Assembly (NCBI RefSeq): GCF_030693625.1
Contig: NZ_JAUYAF010000066.1
Location: 25,197-89,196, forward strand
Origin: Phenylobacterium sp.
GTDB lineage: Bacteria; Pseudomonadota; Alphaproteobacteria; Caulobacterales; Caulobacteraceae
Reading direction: 5' to 3'
Length of the DNA: 64,000 bases
Shown in pieces: positions 24,920 through 32,272 of this stretch. A program made the translations under genes and the position numbers. Position 1 is the first letter of the stretch. Each line of letters starts with the position of its first letter. Below the pieces are notes generated by a model, which was not told the origin of the DNA, did not search any database, and saw nothing but the letters and a program-made list of their open reading frames with translations.

Positions 24920-25762
24920 CTACCCGCCCGTCATCTCACGCAGGTCGCGTTCGGCGGCGATGTAGCCGAAGGCGAAGCGGCTGCGGCCCTGCAGGATCTG
25001 CTCGAATACCTCGCGGGCGAGGTCGGCCTGGCCATTGTAGAGATACCAGTTGCCCACCCCGTAGCCCTGGGTGGCGTACAGGGTCTCCAGGTCGTGGATC
25101 ACCTGGGAGCCGAGGTCGGGGGTCAGCAGATCCTGCGGCTCGAATTCGCCCCGGTACATCCGCAGGCGGCGATAATAGGAGGGGCCCTCGACGAAGGCCT
25201 CATCGGGCAGGCCGTGCGGGATCGAGGCCAGCACCTGCGCGGCGGCGGCCTCGTCGCCCCGGCGCCGCAGGGTCATGTAGAGCCAGTCGTTGCAGGCGGT
25301 CAGCCCGTCGTGATCATCGGCCCGCACCCAGTCCAGGCAGCGGCGATAGGCGGCCTCGGCGGCGTCCCAGTCGCCCAGCAGGTAATGGGCCAGGGCCAGA
25401 TGATACCAGGTGTTGAACTGGATGCTGGTGGGGGGCACCGGCAGCTCGTTGTCCTTGCCGTCCGGCTCGATCCATTCGGGCTTGCCCTCCAGCAGCTCGG
25501 CGGCGCGGGCCAGGTCGGCCAGCCCCTCGGCGAAGCGCCGGGTCGACAGATAGCGGTGGCCGCGCTGGCGCAGGAGTTCGAAGGAGTCGGGGAACCGCTC
25601 CAGGCCCTCGCTGAACACCGCGATCGCCTCTTCGATCTGATAGCGGAACCCCAGCACCCGGCCGCACCAGACGGTGTTGGGGAGGGAGGGGTCGGCCTGA
25701 TAATTGGATCGGGCGCTCTCCAGGGTGCGGCGGGAGCGTTCACGGATACTGTTTTCGGTCAT
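24920..25762 (-). CDS. Tetratricopeptide repeat protein
   Basis: 280 residues with TPR-like repeats and no signal peptide: LGFRYQIEEAIAVFSEGLERFPDSFELL, FAEGLADLARAAELLEGKP, YHLALAHYLLGDWDAAEAAYRRCLDWVR and YNGQADLAREVFEQIL. It is likely a cytoplasmic scaffold. I chose the ATG at 25762; 10 residues upstream at 25792 are poor. The receiver pair lies upstream on the same strand. Confidence 0.75.
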   Translation of the reverse strand: MTENSIRERSRRTLESARSNYQADPSLPNTVWCGRVLGFRYQIEEAIAVFSEGLERFPDSFELLRQRGHRYLSTRRFAEGLADLARAAELLEGKPEWIEPDGKDNELPVPPTSIQFNTWYHLALAHYLLGDWDAAEAAYRRCLDWVRADDHDGLTACNDWLYMTLRRRGDEAAAAQVLASIPHGLPDEAFVEGPSYYRRLRMYRGEFEPQDLLTPDLGSQVIHDLETLYATQGYGVGNWYLYNGQADLAREVFEQILQGRSRFAFGYIAAERDLREMTGG

Positions 25763-25801
25763 GCCCCCAGTGAAGCGCCTGGGGCCGGACACGTAAAGCC
25801 C

Positions 25802-26296
25802 TTAGCCGGCCGCGGCGCTCGGAGCCTCGGGCTTGGCGTAGCGCTGGCTGACCCGGCGCAGGCCCTCGAGGATCGCCTTGGTGCCGTTGCTGTCCTTGCC
25901 CGCCTCGGTGTGCAGCAGCAGGCGGAAGGCCCGCAGGTGCACGGCCACGGCGTTGGGGTCCCAGGTCTTGCGGGTCTTCAGATAGTCGGTGAGGTCGGCC
26001 AGGCTGACCAGGGCGGTGTCGATGGGCGCCAGGCCACAGGCCGTGGGCACACCGATGGCGGCGCTGGCGATGGCGTAGAGCTCCTCGGCGACGGCGGGGT
26101 CGTACTCACCGTTGGCGCGGCCCGCGCACAGCTCGGCCTGGTCCAGGGTCACCCGCAGTTCGTCCAGGCACTCGGCGCGCAGGCTCTCCAGCCCCGCCCC
26201 GGCCCGCTTGACCGCGTCGGCGACGGGAAGCCCGCCGGGCGTGCGCAGCAGCTTGGCCAGCCGCACCACCGGAACATGGATCTTTACCGCGCTCAA
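25802..26296 (-). CDS. Uncharacterised helical protein paired with a receiver (possibly CheE-like)
   Basis: 164 residues, mostly helical and of low-charge Ala/Leu character, with GLESLRAECLDELRVTLDQAELCAG, YAIASAAIGVPTACGLAPIDTALVSLADLTDYL and WDPNAVAVHLRAFRLLL. I recall a similar pattern from Caulobacter proteins associated with chemotaxis (CheE), but I cannot confirm it. It overlaps the receiver gene by 4 bases, so the two are coupled and probably act together in phosphotransfer signalling. Confidence 0.55.
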   Translation of the reverse strand: MSAVKIHVPVVRLAKLLRTPGGLPVADAVKRAGAGLESLRAECLDELRVTLDQAELCAGRANGEYDPAVAEELYAIASAAIGVPTACGLAPIDTALVSLADLTDYLKTRKTWDPNAVAVHLRAFRLLLHTEAGKDSNGTKAILEGLRRVSQRYAKPEAPSAAAG

Positions 26297-26895
26297 AGGG
26301 TCACCCGTCGTGTCTTCAGCATGCCGTCGATGCTGTCCTGTTCCATGTTGGGCTCGCTGGCCTCGCCGACATCGCCGACCAGGTCGTCGCGCCGCCGTCC
26401 CACCTGGCCGGCCGGCACGCCCTCGTTCTTGAAGCGTCGGTCAGGGCCCATATAGCTGTCGCACTCCACGAACCGCCGGCCCTCGCGGGCGATCCACAGC
26501 ACGCGCTCCAGCACGGCGATGGGGGTGAGCGGCTTGGTCATCACGAAGTGGGCGCCGCAGTCGCGGGCCTTCTGCACGGCGCCGCCCGGGGTATGTCCCG
26601 CAGTCAGCAGCACCGGCGCGTAGCAGTTGGGTTCGATGCGCGAGCGGCGCAGCCAGCTCACGAAGTCATAGCCTTCGCCGCCGGGGCCCAGCGCATCGGC
26701 CACCACCAGGTCCAGCTCGACCTTGGCCACCAGCCCCTGGGCTTCCTCAACGTTCTCGGCCCGGTGCAGCACCTTGGCGCCGAAGCCGGTGAGGATCTGC
26801 ACCAGGATGCTCATGCCCATGGTCGATTCCTCGAGGATGAGCACGGAGGCCCGCTCGAGGTTGAACCGGGCGCGAGAGTCGGGGCTGAGACCCAT
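26293..26895 (-). CDS. Response regulator receiver protein
   Basis: 200 residues with a CheY-like receiver core: VLILEESTMGMSILVQILTG (first strand, acidic pair EE), LDLVVADALGPGGEGYDF (phospho-acceptor Asp in VVADA), VLLTAGHTPGG (Thr) and FVMTKPL (Lys). The C-terminal 60 residues (RRFKNEGVPAGQVGRRRDDL) are basic and hold no recognised output domain. It is the first gene of the pair with 25802 and probably acts by protein contact. The N-terminus is somewhat long for a lone receiver. Confidence 0.8.
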   Translation of the reverse strand: MGLSPDSRARFNLERASVLILEESTMGMSILVQILTGFGAKVLHRAENVEEAQGLVAKVELDLVVADALGPGGEGYDFVSWLRRSRIEPNCYAPVLLTAGHTPGGAVQKARDCGAHFVMTKPLTPIAVLERVLWIAREGRRFVECDSYMGPDRRFKNEGVPAGQVGRRRDDLVGDVGEASEPNMEQDSIDGMLKTRRVTL

Positions 26896-27073
26896 TCTGT
26901 CCTTCGAACCGGGCTTGGGTGCTTCCCTAAGGCCCGGTCATCTCTTGCGTTTCGCCGTCAAGTGCGACGATTCACTGTGACCAGAGAGGGTTAAGAAGAC
27001 CTTCCAAGGGGTGCGACAGGGCGCCCCACAGGCAGGGCTTGCAGCCAGCGACCCTGGGTAGATTTGGGCGTCT

Positions 27074-27116
27074 CCTTTCCTCCCCCGTTCCGCTTCGCTT
27101 CACAGGGGAGGAAAGG
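27074..27116. repeat. Palindromic repeat, CCTTTCCTCCCC family, copy A
   Basis: CCTTTCCTCCCC (27074-27085) and GGGGAGGAAAGG (27105-27116) are exact complements with a loop containing GTTCCGCTTCGCTTCACA. Two more copies occur at 29316 and 30928. Confidence 0.8.
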
Positions 27117-27150
27117 CAAAAAATGCTGCGCAGTATTCCCGCAGCAAAAC

Positions 27151-27176
27151 GCCCTCCCCGGTCTCCCGGAGAGGGC
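27151..27176. repeat. Hairpin GCCCTC/GAGGGC
   Basis: GCCCTC (27151-27156) pairs with GAGGGC (27171-27176), with inner CCGG/CCGG pairing. It may be part of a transcript-end structure. Confidence 0.4.
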
Positions 27177-27185
27177 GAAATTGCT

Positions 27186-27213
27186 GCACTCCATGCTGCG
27201 CAGCATGGAGTGC
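27186..27213. repeat. 28-bp perfect palindrome
   Basis: The left half GCACTCCATGCTGC is the exact reverse complement of the right half, with no spacer. It sits 20 bases beyond the 3' end of the thiolase gene. It may be a transcript-end cruciform or a dimeric protein site. Confidence 0.7.
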
Positions 27214-27233
27214 GGTAAGTCGTTGATTAAGCT

Positions 27234-28373
27234 CTACGCTTCGTTGCCGAAGATCACCGTGCCGGCCGCGGCGAACATGCCGCCCACGCCCTGGCAGACG
27301 CTGATCTTGGCGCCGTCAACCTGGGCCGCCGCGGTGCCGCGCATCTGACGCACGCTCTCCATCAGGGCGTACATCCCGTACATGCCCGAGTGCATGTAAG
27401 ACAGGCCGCCGCCGTTGGTGTTCATGGGCAGCTTGCCGCCGATCGCGGTGTTGCGCTCACGCACGAAGTCCTTGGCCTCGCCGGGCTTCACGAAGCCCAG
27501 GTCCTCCAGGCCGTACAGCGGCAGGTGGGCGAAGGCGTCGTAGATCATCAGGTGATCGACGTCGGCGTGCTTGATGCCGGCTTCCTCGAAGGCCTTCTTG
27601 CCCGAGACGCGGAACGCCTTGGAGGAGTTGAAGTCCTCCATCTGACTGACCATCGGGGTCTCGACGCTCTCCCCGGTGCCCAGCACATAGACCGGCTTGT
27701 TGGGGAAGTCCTTGGCCCGGTCCGCGCTGGTGATGATCAGGGCCCCGCCACCGTCGGTGACCAGGCAGCACATCAACATCCGGAAAGGCCAGGCGATCAT
27801 CGGCGAGTTCAGCACGTCGTCGACGGTGATCGGGTCCTTGAACGAGGCGCGCGGGTTCAGGGCCGCCCACTCCCGCTGGATCACCGACACCGTGGCCAGG
27901 TCCTCCTCGGTCACGCCGTAGGTCTTCATGTAGCGAAGCACCGGGATCGTGAACATGGTGGGCGGGCTGGTGACGCCGTAGGGCATTTCGAACTGGCCCA
28001 TCAGCGAGGTGGCGTTACGGCCAAAGCCGCCGGCGCCGACGCGCGAACGGCCCGATTCCCCGTGGGTGATCAGGATGGTCTTGGCCAGGCCCGCATTGAT
28101 GGCGGCCGCCGCGTGGCGGACGTGCAGCATGAAGGAGCAGCCGCCGACGCTGGTGCCGTCGGCATAGGTGGGCGTGATGCCCAGATACTGGGCCAGTTCG
28201 ACGGGGCTGACCCCGGCGGTGGCGACGCCGTCGATGTCCGAGGGCTTCAGCCCCGCGTCCTTCATAGCGTTGAGGGCGGCGTCGGCGTGCAGACCCAGGA
28301 CGGAAACGTCCGGAATCTTGCCCATCTTGGTGGTCTCTGCGGCCCCGACGACCGCGACTGATTTCGGTTTCAT
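27234..28373 (-). CDS. SCPx-type thiolase / acetyl-CoA acetyltransferase family
   Basis: 379 residues, non-decarboxylating thiolase fold of the SCP-x/sterol-carrier group, which cleaves or forms 3-ketoacyl-CoA. The N-terminal half has TSVGGCSFMLHVRHAAAAINAG with a candidate catalytic cysteine. The C-terminal half has SYMHSGMYGMYAL (His region) and SVCQGVGGMFAAAG (second Cys). It lies 8 bases downstream of a DUF35 gene, its usual partner; together they would form a thiolase-OB pair acting on bulky acyl-CoAs. Confidence 0.85.
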   Translation of the reverse strand: MKPKSVAVVGAAETTKMGKIPDVSVLGLHADAALNAMKDAGLKPSDIDGVATAGVSPVELAQYLGITPTYADGTSVGGCSFMLHVRHAAAAINAGLAKTILITHGESGRSRVGAGGFGRNATSLMGQFEMPYGVTSPPTMFTIPVLRYMKTYGVTEEDLATVSVIQREWAALNPRASFKDPITVDDVLNSPMIAWPFRMLMCCLVTDGGGALIITSADRAKDFPNKPVYVLGTGESVETPMVSQMEDFNSSKAFRVSGKKAFEEAGIKHADVDHLMIYDAFAHLPLYGLEDLGFVKPGEAKDFVRERNTAIGGKLPMNTNGGGLSYMHSGMYGMYALMESVRQMRGTAAAQVDGAKISVCQGVGGMFAAAGTVIFGNEA

Positions 28374-28381
28374 ATGCGTTC

Positions 28382-28786
28382 TCAGCCCTTCGCCGGTTCG
28401 AACAGGGGAAGGGAAATGTCGTCGGTCTGCTTCTCGAACTTCACCTGGACCTTCATGTCCAGCTGCAGGGCTTCCGGCGTCTGCGGACAGCCCACGATGT
28501 TGGTCATCAGACGAGGACCTTCATCCAGCTCCACCACCGCGATGGAGTGCGGCTCCGTGCCCATGTCGGGGCGCGGACGGTGGTTGATGACGTAGGAGTA
28601 GAGGAAGCCCTTGCCGCTGGCGGCATAGACCTCGACATCGCGCGATCCGCACTTGGGGCAGAACGGGCGGGGCGGGAAATAGCTGTGGGTGCATTCGGTG
28701 CAGCGCTGCAGACGCAGTTCGCCGTCCTTGCAACCCTCCCAGAAATGCCGGGTCTCCGGCGTGGGTTCGGGCAACATTCGAGCCAT
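28382..28786 (-). CDS. DUF35 Zn-ribbon/OB-fold protein
   Basis: 134 residues with an N-terminal rubredoxin-like zinc ribbon (CTECTHSYFPPRPFCPKCG) and a C-terminal OB-fold (GFLYSYVINHRPRPD, SIAVVELDEGPRLMTNIVG). Such proteins pair with SCP-x thiolases and are thought to shuttle or help position the acyl-CoA. It is transcribed first, just before the thiolase. A short palindrome is absent between them. Confidence 0.85.
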   Translation of the reverse strand: MARMLPEPTPETRHFWEGCKDGELRLQRCTECTHSYFPPRPFCPKCGSRDVEVYAASGKGFLYSYVINHRPRPDMGTEPHSIAVVELDEGPRLMTNIVGCPQTPEALQLDMKVQVKFEKQTDDISLPLFEPAKG

Positions 28787-28901
28787 ATGAAAATTCGTCC
28801 CTGATCAAATTCGTCTTGGCCCTCGAAACGAGGGCGCTGCAACAAACCCGAGGTTGGCCCGCTTGTCGATTGTTAACGTCGCCCGATGTGAGGCCAACCC
28901 C

Positions 28902-29384
28902 ATGGAAATTTCGTCCGATCTCGCCCGCTTCGTCGAGGCCCAGGCCCCGGTGATCGACGCCGTCCGCGCCGAACTGGCGGCGGGCGCCAAGCAGACCCAC
29001 TGGATGTGGTTCGTCTTCCCGCAGCTCGCGGGCCTGGGCCGCAGCGCCACGGCGGCGCACTTCGCGATCCACGGCCTGGAGGAGGCCCGCGCCTATCTCG
29101 CCCACCCGGTGCTGGGGCCGCGCCTGCTGGACTGCACGGCCCTGGCGACCGCCATCCAGGGCCGCACCGCCCGCCAGATCTTCGGCGCCCCGGATGACCT
29201 GAAGTTCCGCTCCTCCATGACCCTCTTCGCCCAGGCCGCCAGCGACCCCACGCCTTTCCACACCACCCTCACCAGATACTTCTCCGGCCAGCCTGACCCC
29301 GCGACCCTGAACTTGCTTTCCTCCCCCGGTCCGCTCCGCGCCACAGGGGAGGAAAGGGCGCCCATCCCCACCGAAAGGCGCTAG
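28902..29384 (+). CDS. DUF1810 family protein
   Basis: 160 residues. The family core is FVEAQAPVIDAVRAELAAGAKQTHWMWFVFPQLAGLGRS, then FAIHGLEEARAYLAHPVLGPRL and IFGAPDDLKFRSSMTLFAQ. The last about 25 residues (after PDPATLNLL) are encoded by repeat copy B and do not look like the family, so the natural C-terminus probably lay earlier. I start at the ATG at 28902, which has GAGG before it. The stop touches the rsgA start. Confidence 0.8.
   Translation: MEISSDLARFVEAQAPVIDAVRAELAAGAKQTHWMWFVFPQLAGLGRSATAAHFAIHGLEEARAYLAHPVLGPRLLDCTALATAIQGRTARQIFGAPDDLKFRSSMTLFAQAASDPTPFHTTLTRYFSGQPDPATLNLLSSPGPLRATGEERAPIPTERR
29316..29356. repeat. Palindromic repeat, CCTTTCCTCCCC family, copy B
   Basis: CTTTCCTCCCC (29316-29326) and GGGGAGGAAAG (29346-29356), loop related to copy A. 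It lies inside the 3' end of the DUF1810 frame and supplies its last codons. Confidence 0.8.
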
Positions 29385-30479
29385 ATGCGTCTGATGTCTG
29401 AAAGCGTGATCGCGCAGTATGGATGGTCCAACCGCCTGGCCCTGGCCTTCGCGCCCCAGGCCCAGGCCGGCCACACCCCGGCGCGCGTCGTCGCCCAGCA
29501 CCGCGACGGCTATCTGGTGGCGACCGACCAGGGCGAGCTGCGGGCCAACCTGTCGGGCCGCCTGCACCACGAGGCCCAGGAGGCTGAGCCGCCATCGGTC
29601 GGCGACTGGGTGGCGCTGGCGCTGAACCCGGCCGAGGGCGCGGCGACTATCGAGGCGGTCCTGCCCCGTCGCACGGTGCTCACGCGGCGGGCCGCCGACA
29701 GCCTGGGCAAGCTGCAGGTCATCGCCGCCAATATTGATGTGGTCTTCGTCGTCAGCTCGATGAACGCCGACCTCAATCCACGCCGGATCGAGCGCTATCT
29801 CGCCGCCGCCTGGCAGAGCGGTGCCCGGCCGGTGGTGGTGCTCACCAAGTCCGACCTGTCCGACGATCCGCAGGGCCAGGCCGCGGAGATCGTCGCCCTG
29901 GCGGCCGGCGCCCCGGTGCTGCTGGTCTCGGCCCGAGACGGCGTGGGTCTCGAGGCCCTGCTGGCCCAGGTCGCGCCTGGCGAGGTCTGCGTGCTGATCG
30001 GTTCGTCCGGCGTTGGCAAGTCCACCCTGGTCAACGCCTTCCTGGGGCAGGACCGCATGACCATCGCGGCGATTCGCGAGGCCGACGACCAGGGCCGCCA
30101 CACCACCAGCCATCGGCAGCTGGTCCTGCTGCCGGGCGGCGCCCTGCTGCTCGACACGCCGGGCATCCGGGAGGTGGGTCTGATCGACGCCGAGGACGGC
30201 ATGAGCGAGGCCTTCGAGGACATCGAGCAGCTTGCCGGAGACTGCCGTTTCAACGACTGCGGCCACAGCCACGAACCGGGCTGCGCGATCCAGGCCGCCC
30301 TGGCCAGCGGGGCGCTGGACCCGGCCCGCTGGGCGAACTTCCAGAAGCTGGGTCTTGAGCTGGCGGCGGTGGAGCAGAAGGCCGACCGCATCGCCAAGGC
30401 CACCGAACGCGGCCGCCTCGCCGCGCGTGCGAAAACCTACCGCGCCACCAAGCGAGACCACCGGGGCGGCGCCGACTGA
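29385..30479 (+). CDS. rsgA: Ribosome small subunit-dependent GTPase
   Basis: Circularly permuted GTPase of 364 residues that releases RbfA late in 30S maturation. The order of motifs is that of the RsgA family: an N-terminal OB domain (GDWVALAL), then G4 (TKSDL), G1 (GSSGVGKSTLVNAF), G3 (DTPGIREVG) and a zinc site (CRFNDCGHSHEPGC). The first ATG at 29385 directly follows the DUF1810 stop; the second ATG at 29394 is also possible. Confidence 0.92.
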   Translation: MRLMSESVIAQYGWSNRLALAFAPQAQAGHTPARVVAQHRDGYLVATDQGELRANLSGRLHHEAQEAEPPSVGDWVALALNPAEGAATIEAVLPRRTVLTRRAADSLGKLQVIAANIDVVFVVSSMNADLNPRRIERYLAAAWQSGARPVVVLTKSDLSDDPQGQAAEIVALAAGAPVLLVSARDGVGLEALLAQVAPGEVCVLIGSSGVGKSTLVNAFLGQDRMTIAAIREADDQGRHTTSHRQLVLLPGGALLLDTPGIREVGLIDAEDGMSEAFEDIEQLAGDCRFNDCGHSHEPGCAIQAALASGALDPARWANFQKLGLELAAVEQKADRIAKATERGRLAARAKTYRATKRDHRGGAD

Positions 30480-30589
30480 CCCTGGCGTGCGCCAGGCCGC
30501 GTGGCCCTACACTCGAATGTTTTTTCAAAATAAGGCCCTCGCCGCGCGATGAACGCGTTAGGGAGAGGCCAAACCACGAAAGATCAGCC

Positions 30590-30910
30590 ATGCCCGCCTA
30601 CACCATCGTCACCACCAGCGCGGCCCAAGGCAGCGACGCGGCCGAGATGAACACGCTGACCGACGACTTCACCGCCGAGGCCGAAGCCGTGGGCTATTCG
30701 CGCCGCATGGCCGACGAAATGCTGGGCCTCGCCAGCCAGCTCTCCCTCGACTTCGACTACAGCAATGTCGCGCTCTATGACGGCGACCTGCTCGACGAAG
30801 ACCTCGATCCCGACCACCCCGCCCTCATCGGCGTCTGGGTGCTGGACGAAGACGGCGCCGCCTTCGTCCCCGCCGACGAGTTCCGCGAAGCGGTCACCGA
30901 ACCCGCCTGA
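30590..30910 (+). CDS. Small acidic hypothetical protein
   Basis: 106 residues, acidic, with no signal peptide: MPAYTIVTTSAAQGSDAAEM, MADEMLGLASQLSLDFDYSN, VALYDGDLLDEDLDPDHPAL. I do not recognise the family. A GGGAGAGG stretch lies upstream. It may be translated but its function is unknown. Confidence 0.55.
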   Translation: MPAYTIVTTSAAQGSDAAEMNTLTDDFTAEAEAVGYSRRMADEMLGLASQLSLDFDYSNVALYDGDLLDEDLDPDHPALIGVWVLDEDGAAFVPADEFREAVTEPA

Positions 30911-30927
30911 TCCGACGACGGGCTCTC

Positions 30928-30966
30928 TTTCCTCCCCCGTTCCGCTACGCTGCACAGGGGAGGAAA
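30928..30966. repeat. Palindromic repeat, CCTTTCCTCCCC family, copy C
   Basis: TTTCCTCCCC (30928-30937) and GGGGAGGAAA (30957-30966), with a GTTCCGCTACGCTGCACA loop. It lies between the acidic protein and a fragment. Confidence 0.8.
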
Positions 30967-31040
30967 ACTCCAGCGCACGCCCGCAAGCTTGGCAGCCGGC
31001 GTCCCACACCTATATCGCCCCTGACACAGAGGGCGCCGCC

Positions 31041-31148
31041 GTGACGGAACAAGCATTGAAGCCAGGGTTCGAGATCCACGGCGACGCCGAGGCCCTCGCC
31101 CGCGTGTCGCCCCTGGCTCCTCCCGGTGTGAGCACTCAGCTAAACTGA
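31041..31148 (+). pseudogene. Short GTG frame, possible gene fragment
   Basis: GTG at 31041 opens a 35-residue frame (MTEQALKPGFEIHGDAEALA...). It looks like the N-terminus of a larger protein that has been lost. I cannot name it; support is weak. Confidence 0.25.
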
Positions 31149-31245
31149 GCCCCCACACATCGGGACCAGACACCTAAGGCTCCCCCAGCTTGACCGCGCG
31201 CGCCGTCCGAATGACTGTACGGCGAGGCTGGAAGGAGGCTGGCGC

Positions 31246-31809
31246 ATGTATCGATCCATCACAGCGCTCCTAGGCGTCGCCCTGTTGCTGGCAAGCCAGA
31301 CCGCCGTCGCCCAATCGTCCGTGGCGCCGCCCGCCGTGGCGCCATCGCCCCCCCCCGCCGTGCCCTGGTGCCCGCCCGGCCAGACTAAGACCGCGGCCGG
31401 CAAGTGCGTGGCGCCCGCGGTGGCCCCTCATGTCGCGCCTGCCCAGACGCCTACGATCTATCAGACGGTGGGCGGCGTTCGCACCGCCATTGCTGGCCCT
31501 GGAGCGGCGTCCGCGCAGCCGCCCGTGGCCGCCAAGCCCCTCGCCGCCGTACCGCTTCACGCCGCCAAGCCCTCGGCGACGGCCTATGCCAAGCCGGCGG
31601 TCGCGCCCCCGCCGGTCGCCGCGATCCCGGCCGCCAAGCCACCGCCCTTCAACATCGCGATAGGCGAGCCGAGCGGTGACTGCGCGACCCGAGGGCCGAA
31701 GCTGATCCATGACAGCCGCTCACCGGGCGGCTGCGCGCCTTGCCCGCGTGGGCGCGTGCCCAACACAGCCCGCCAGGCCTGCGTCATCCCAATCCCCCGC
31801 CGCTACTGA
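31246..31809 (+). CDS. Secreted Ala/Pro-rich hypothetical protein
   Basis: 187 residues. A signal peptide (SITALLGVALLLASQTAVAQ) precedes a long Ala/Pro/Val-rich stretch (AVAPHVAPAQTPT, KPLAAVPLHAAKPSATA). A cysteine-containing C-terminal part follows (CATRGPKLIHDSRSPGGCAP, CPRGRVPN). It looks like a periplasmic or surface linker protein with a small disulphide-bonded end. I do not recognise it. Confidence 0.6.
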   Translation: MYRSITALLGVALLLASQTAVAQSSVAPPAVAPSPPPAVPWCPPGQTKTAAGKCVAPAVAPHVAPAQTPTIYQTVGGVRTAIAGPGAASAQPPVAAKPLAAVPLHAAKPSATAYAKPAVAPPPVAAIPAAKPPPFNIAIGEPSGDCATRGPKLIHDSRSPGGCAPCPRGRVPNTARQACVIPIPRRY

Positions 31810-31821
31810 CCGAGATCCGCC

Positions 31822-32268
31822 ATGCGCAGCCTGCTGATCACCACGACCCTGTTGGCCCTGGCGAGCGCCGCCCCGGCCCTGGCCCAGTCGTATGCCCACG
31901 CGACCTCGCAGTATGACGACCGGGACGACAGCCACGCTCCTCAGGAGAGCCGCCACGACGATCGCCAGCACAACCGCTACGACGACCGTCAGGGCTCGCG
32001 CCACGATCGCGGCCAGGCCTATGACGGGCGCGGCGCGGCCCCCGGCGGCGGCTACGGCTATCGAGACAACGGTCAGGGCGCCTATGGCGACCAGGACGCT
32101 TATCAGCAGGACCGCTACCGGCCGGCGTCGCGCCGCCACCATCGCCGCGCCAGGGCCTCCGCCGTCAGCCGCTACACGGCGGCCGGTCGGCCCGTCTATT
32201 ACAATGACGGCATGATCCGCACCGGCCGCGACTATCCGGCCGGAACCGTCGGATTGAACGGCTACTAG
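31822..32268 (+). CDS. Secreted Asp/Arg/His/Gln-rich protein
   Basis: 148 residues with a signal peptide (RSLLITTTLLALASAAPALAQ). The mature part is highly charged low-complexity with repeated D-R and R-H motifs (YDDRDDSHAPQESRHDDRQ, RHDRGQAYDGR). The tail RRHHRRARASAVSRYTAAGR then VYYNDGMIRTGRDYPAGTV is basic with an ordered end. It could bind metal or act as a disordered spacer; the family is unknown. It starts 12 bases after the preceding secreted gene's stop. Confidence 0.55.
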   Translation: MRSLLITTTLLALASAAPALAQSYAHATSQYDDRDDSHAPQESRHDDRQHNRYDDRQGSRHDRGQAYDGRGAAPGGGYGYRDNGQGAYGDQDAYQQDRYRPASRRHHRRARASAVSRYTAAGRPVYYNDGMIRTGRDYPAGTVGLNGY

Positions 32269-32272
32269 CTCG

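Larger units (their letters stand above)
26896..27233. other. Intergenic region rich in palindromes
   Basis: No gene is supported here. It holds three inverted repeats (27074-27116, 27151-27176, 27186-27213), and the motif GCTGCGCAG recurs at about 27124 and 27197. It separates the receiver pair from the thiolase genes. Confidence 0.7.
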
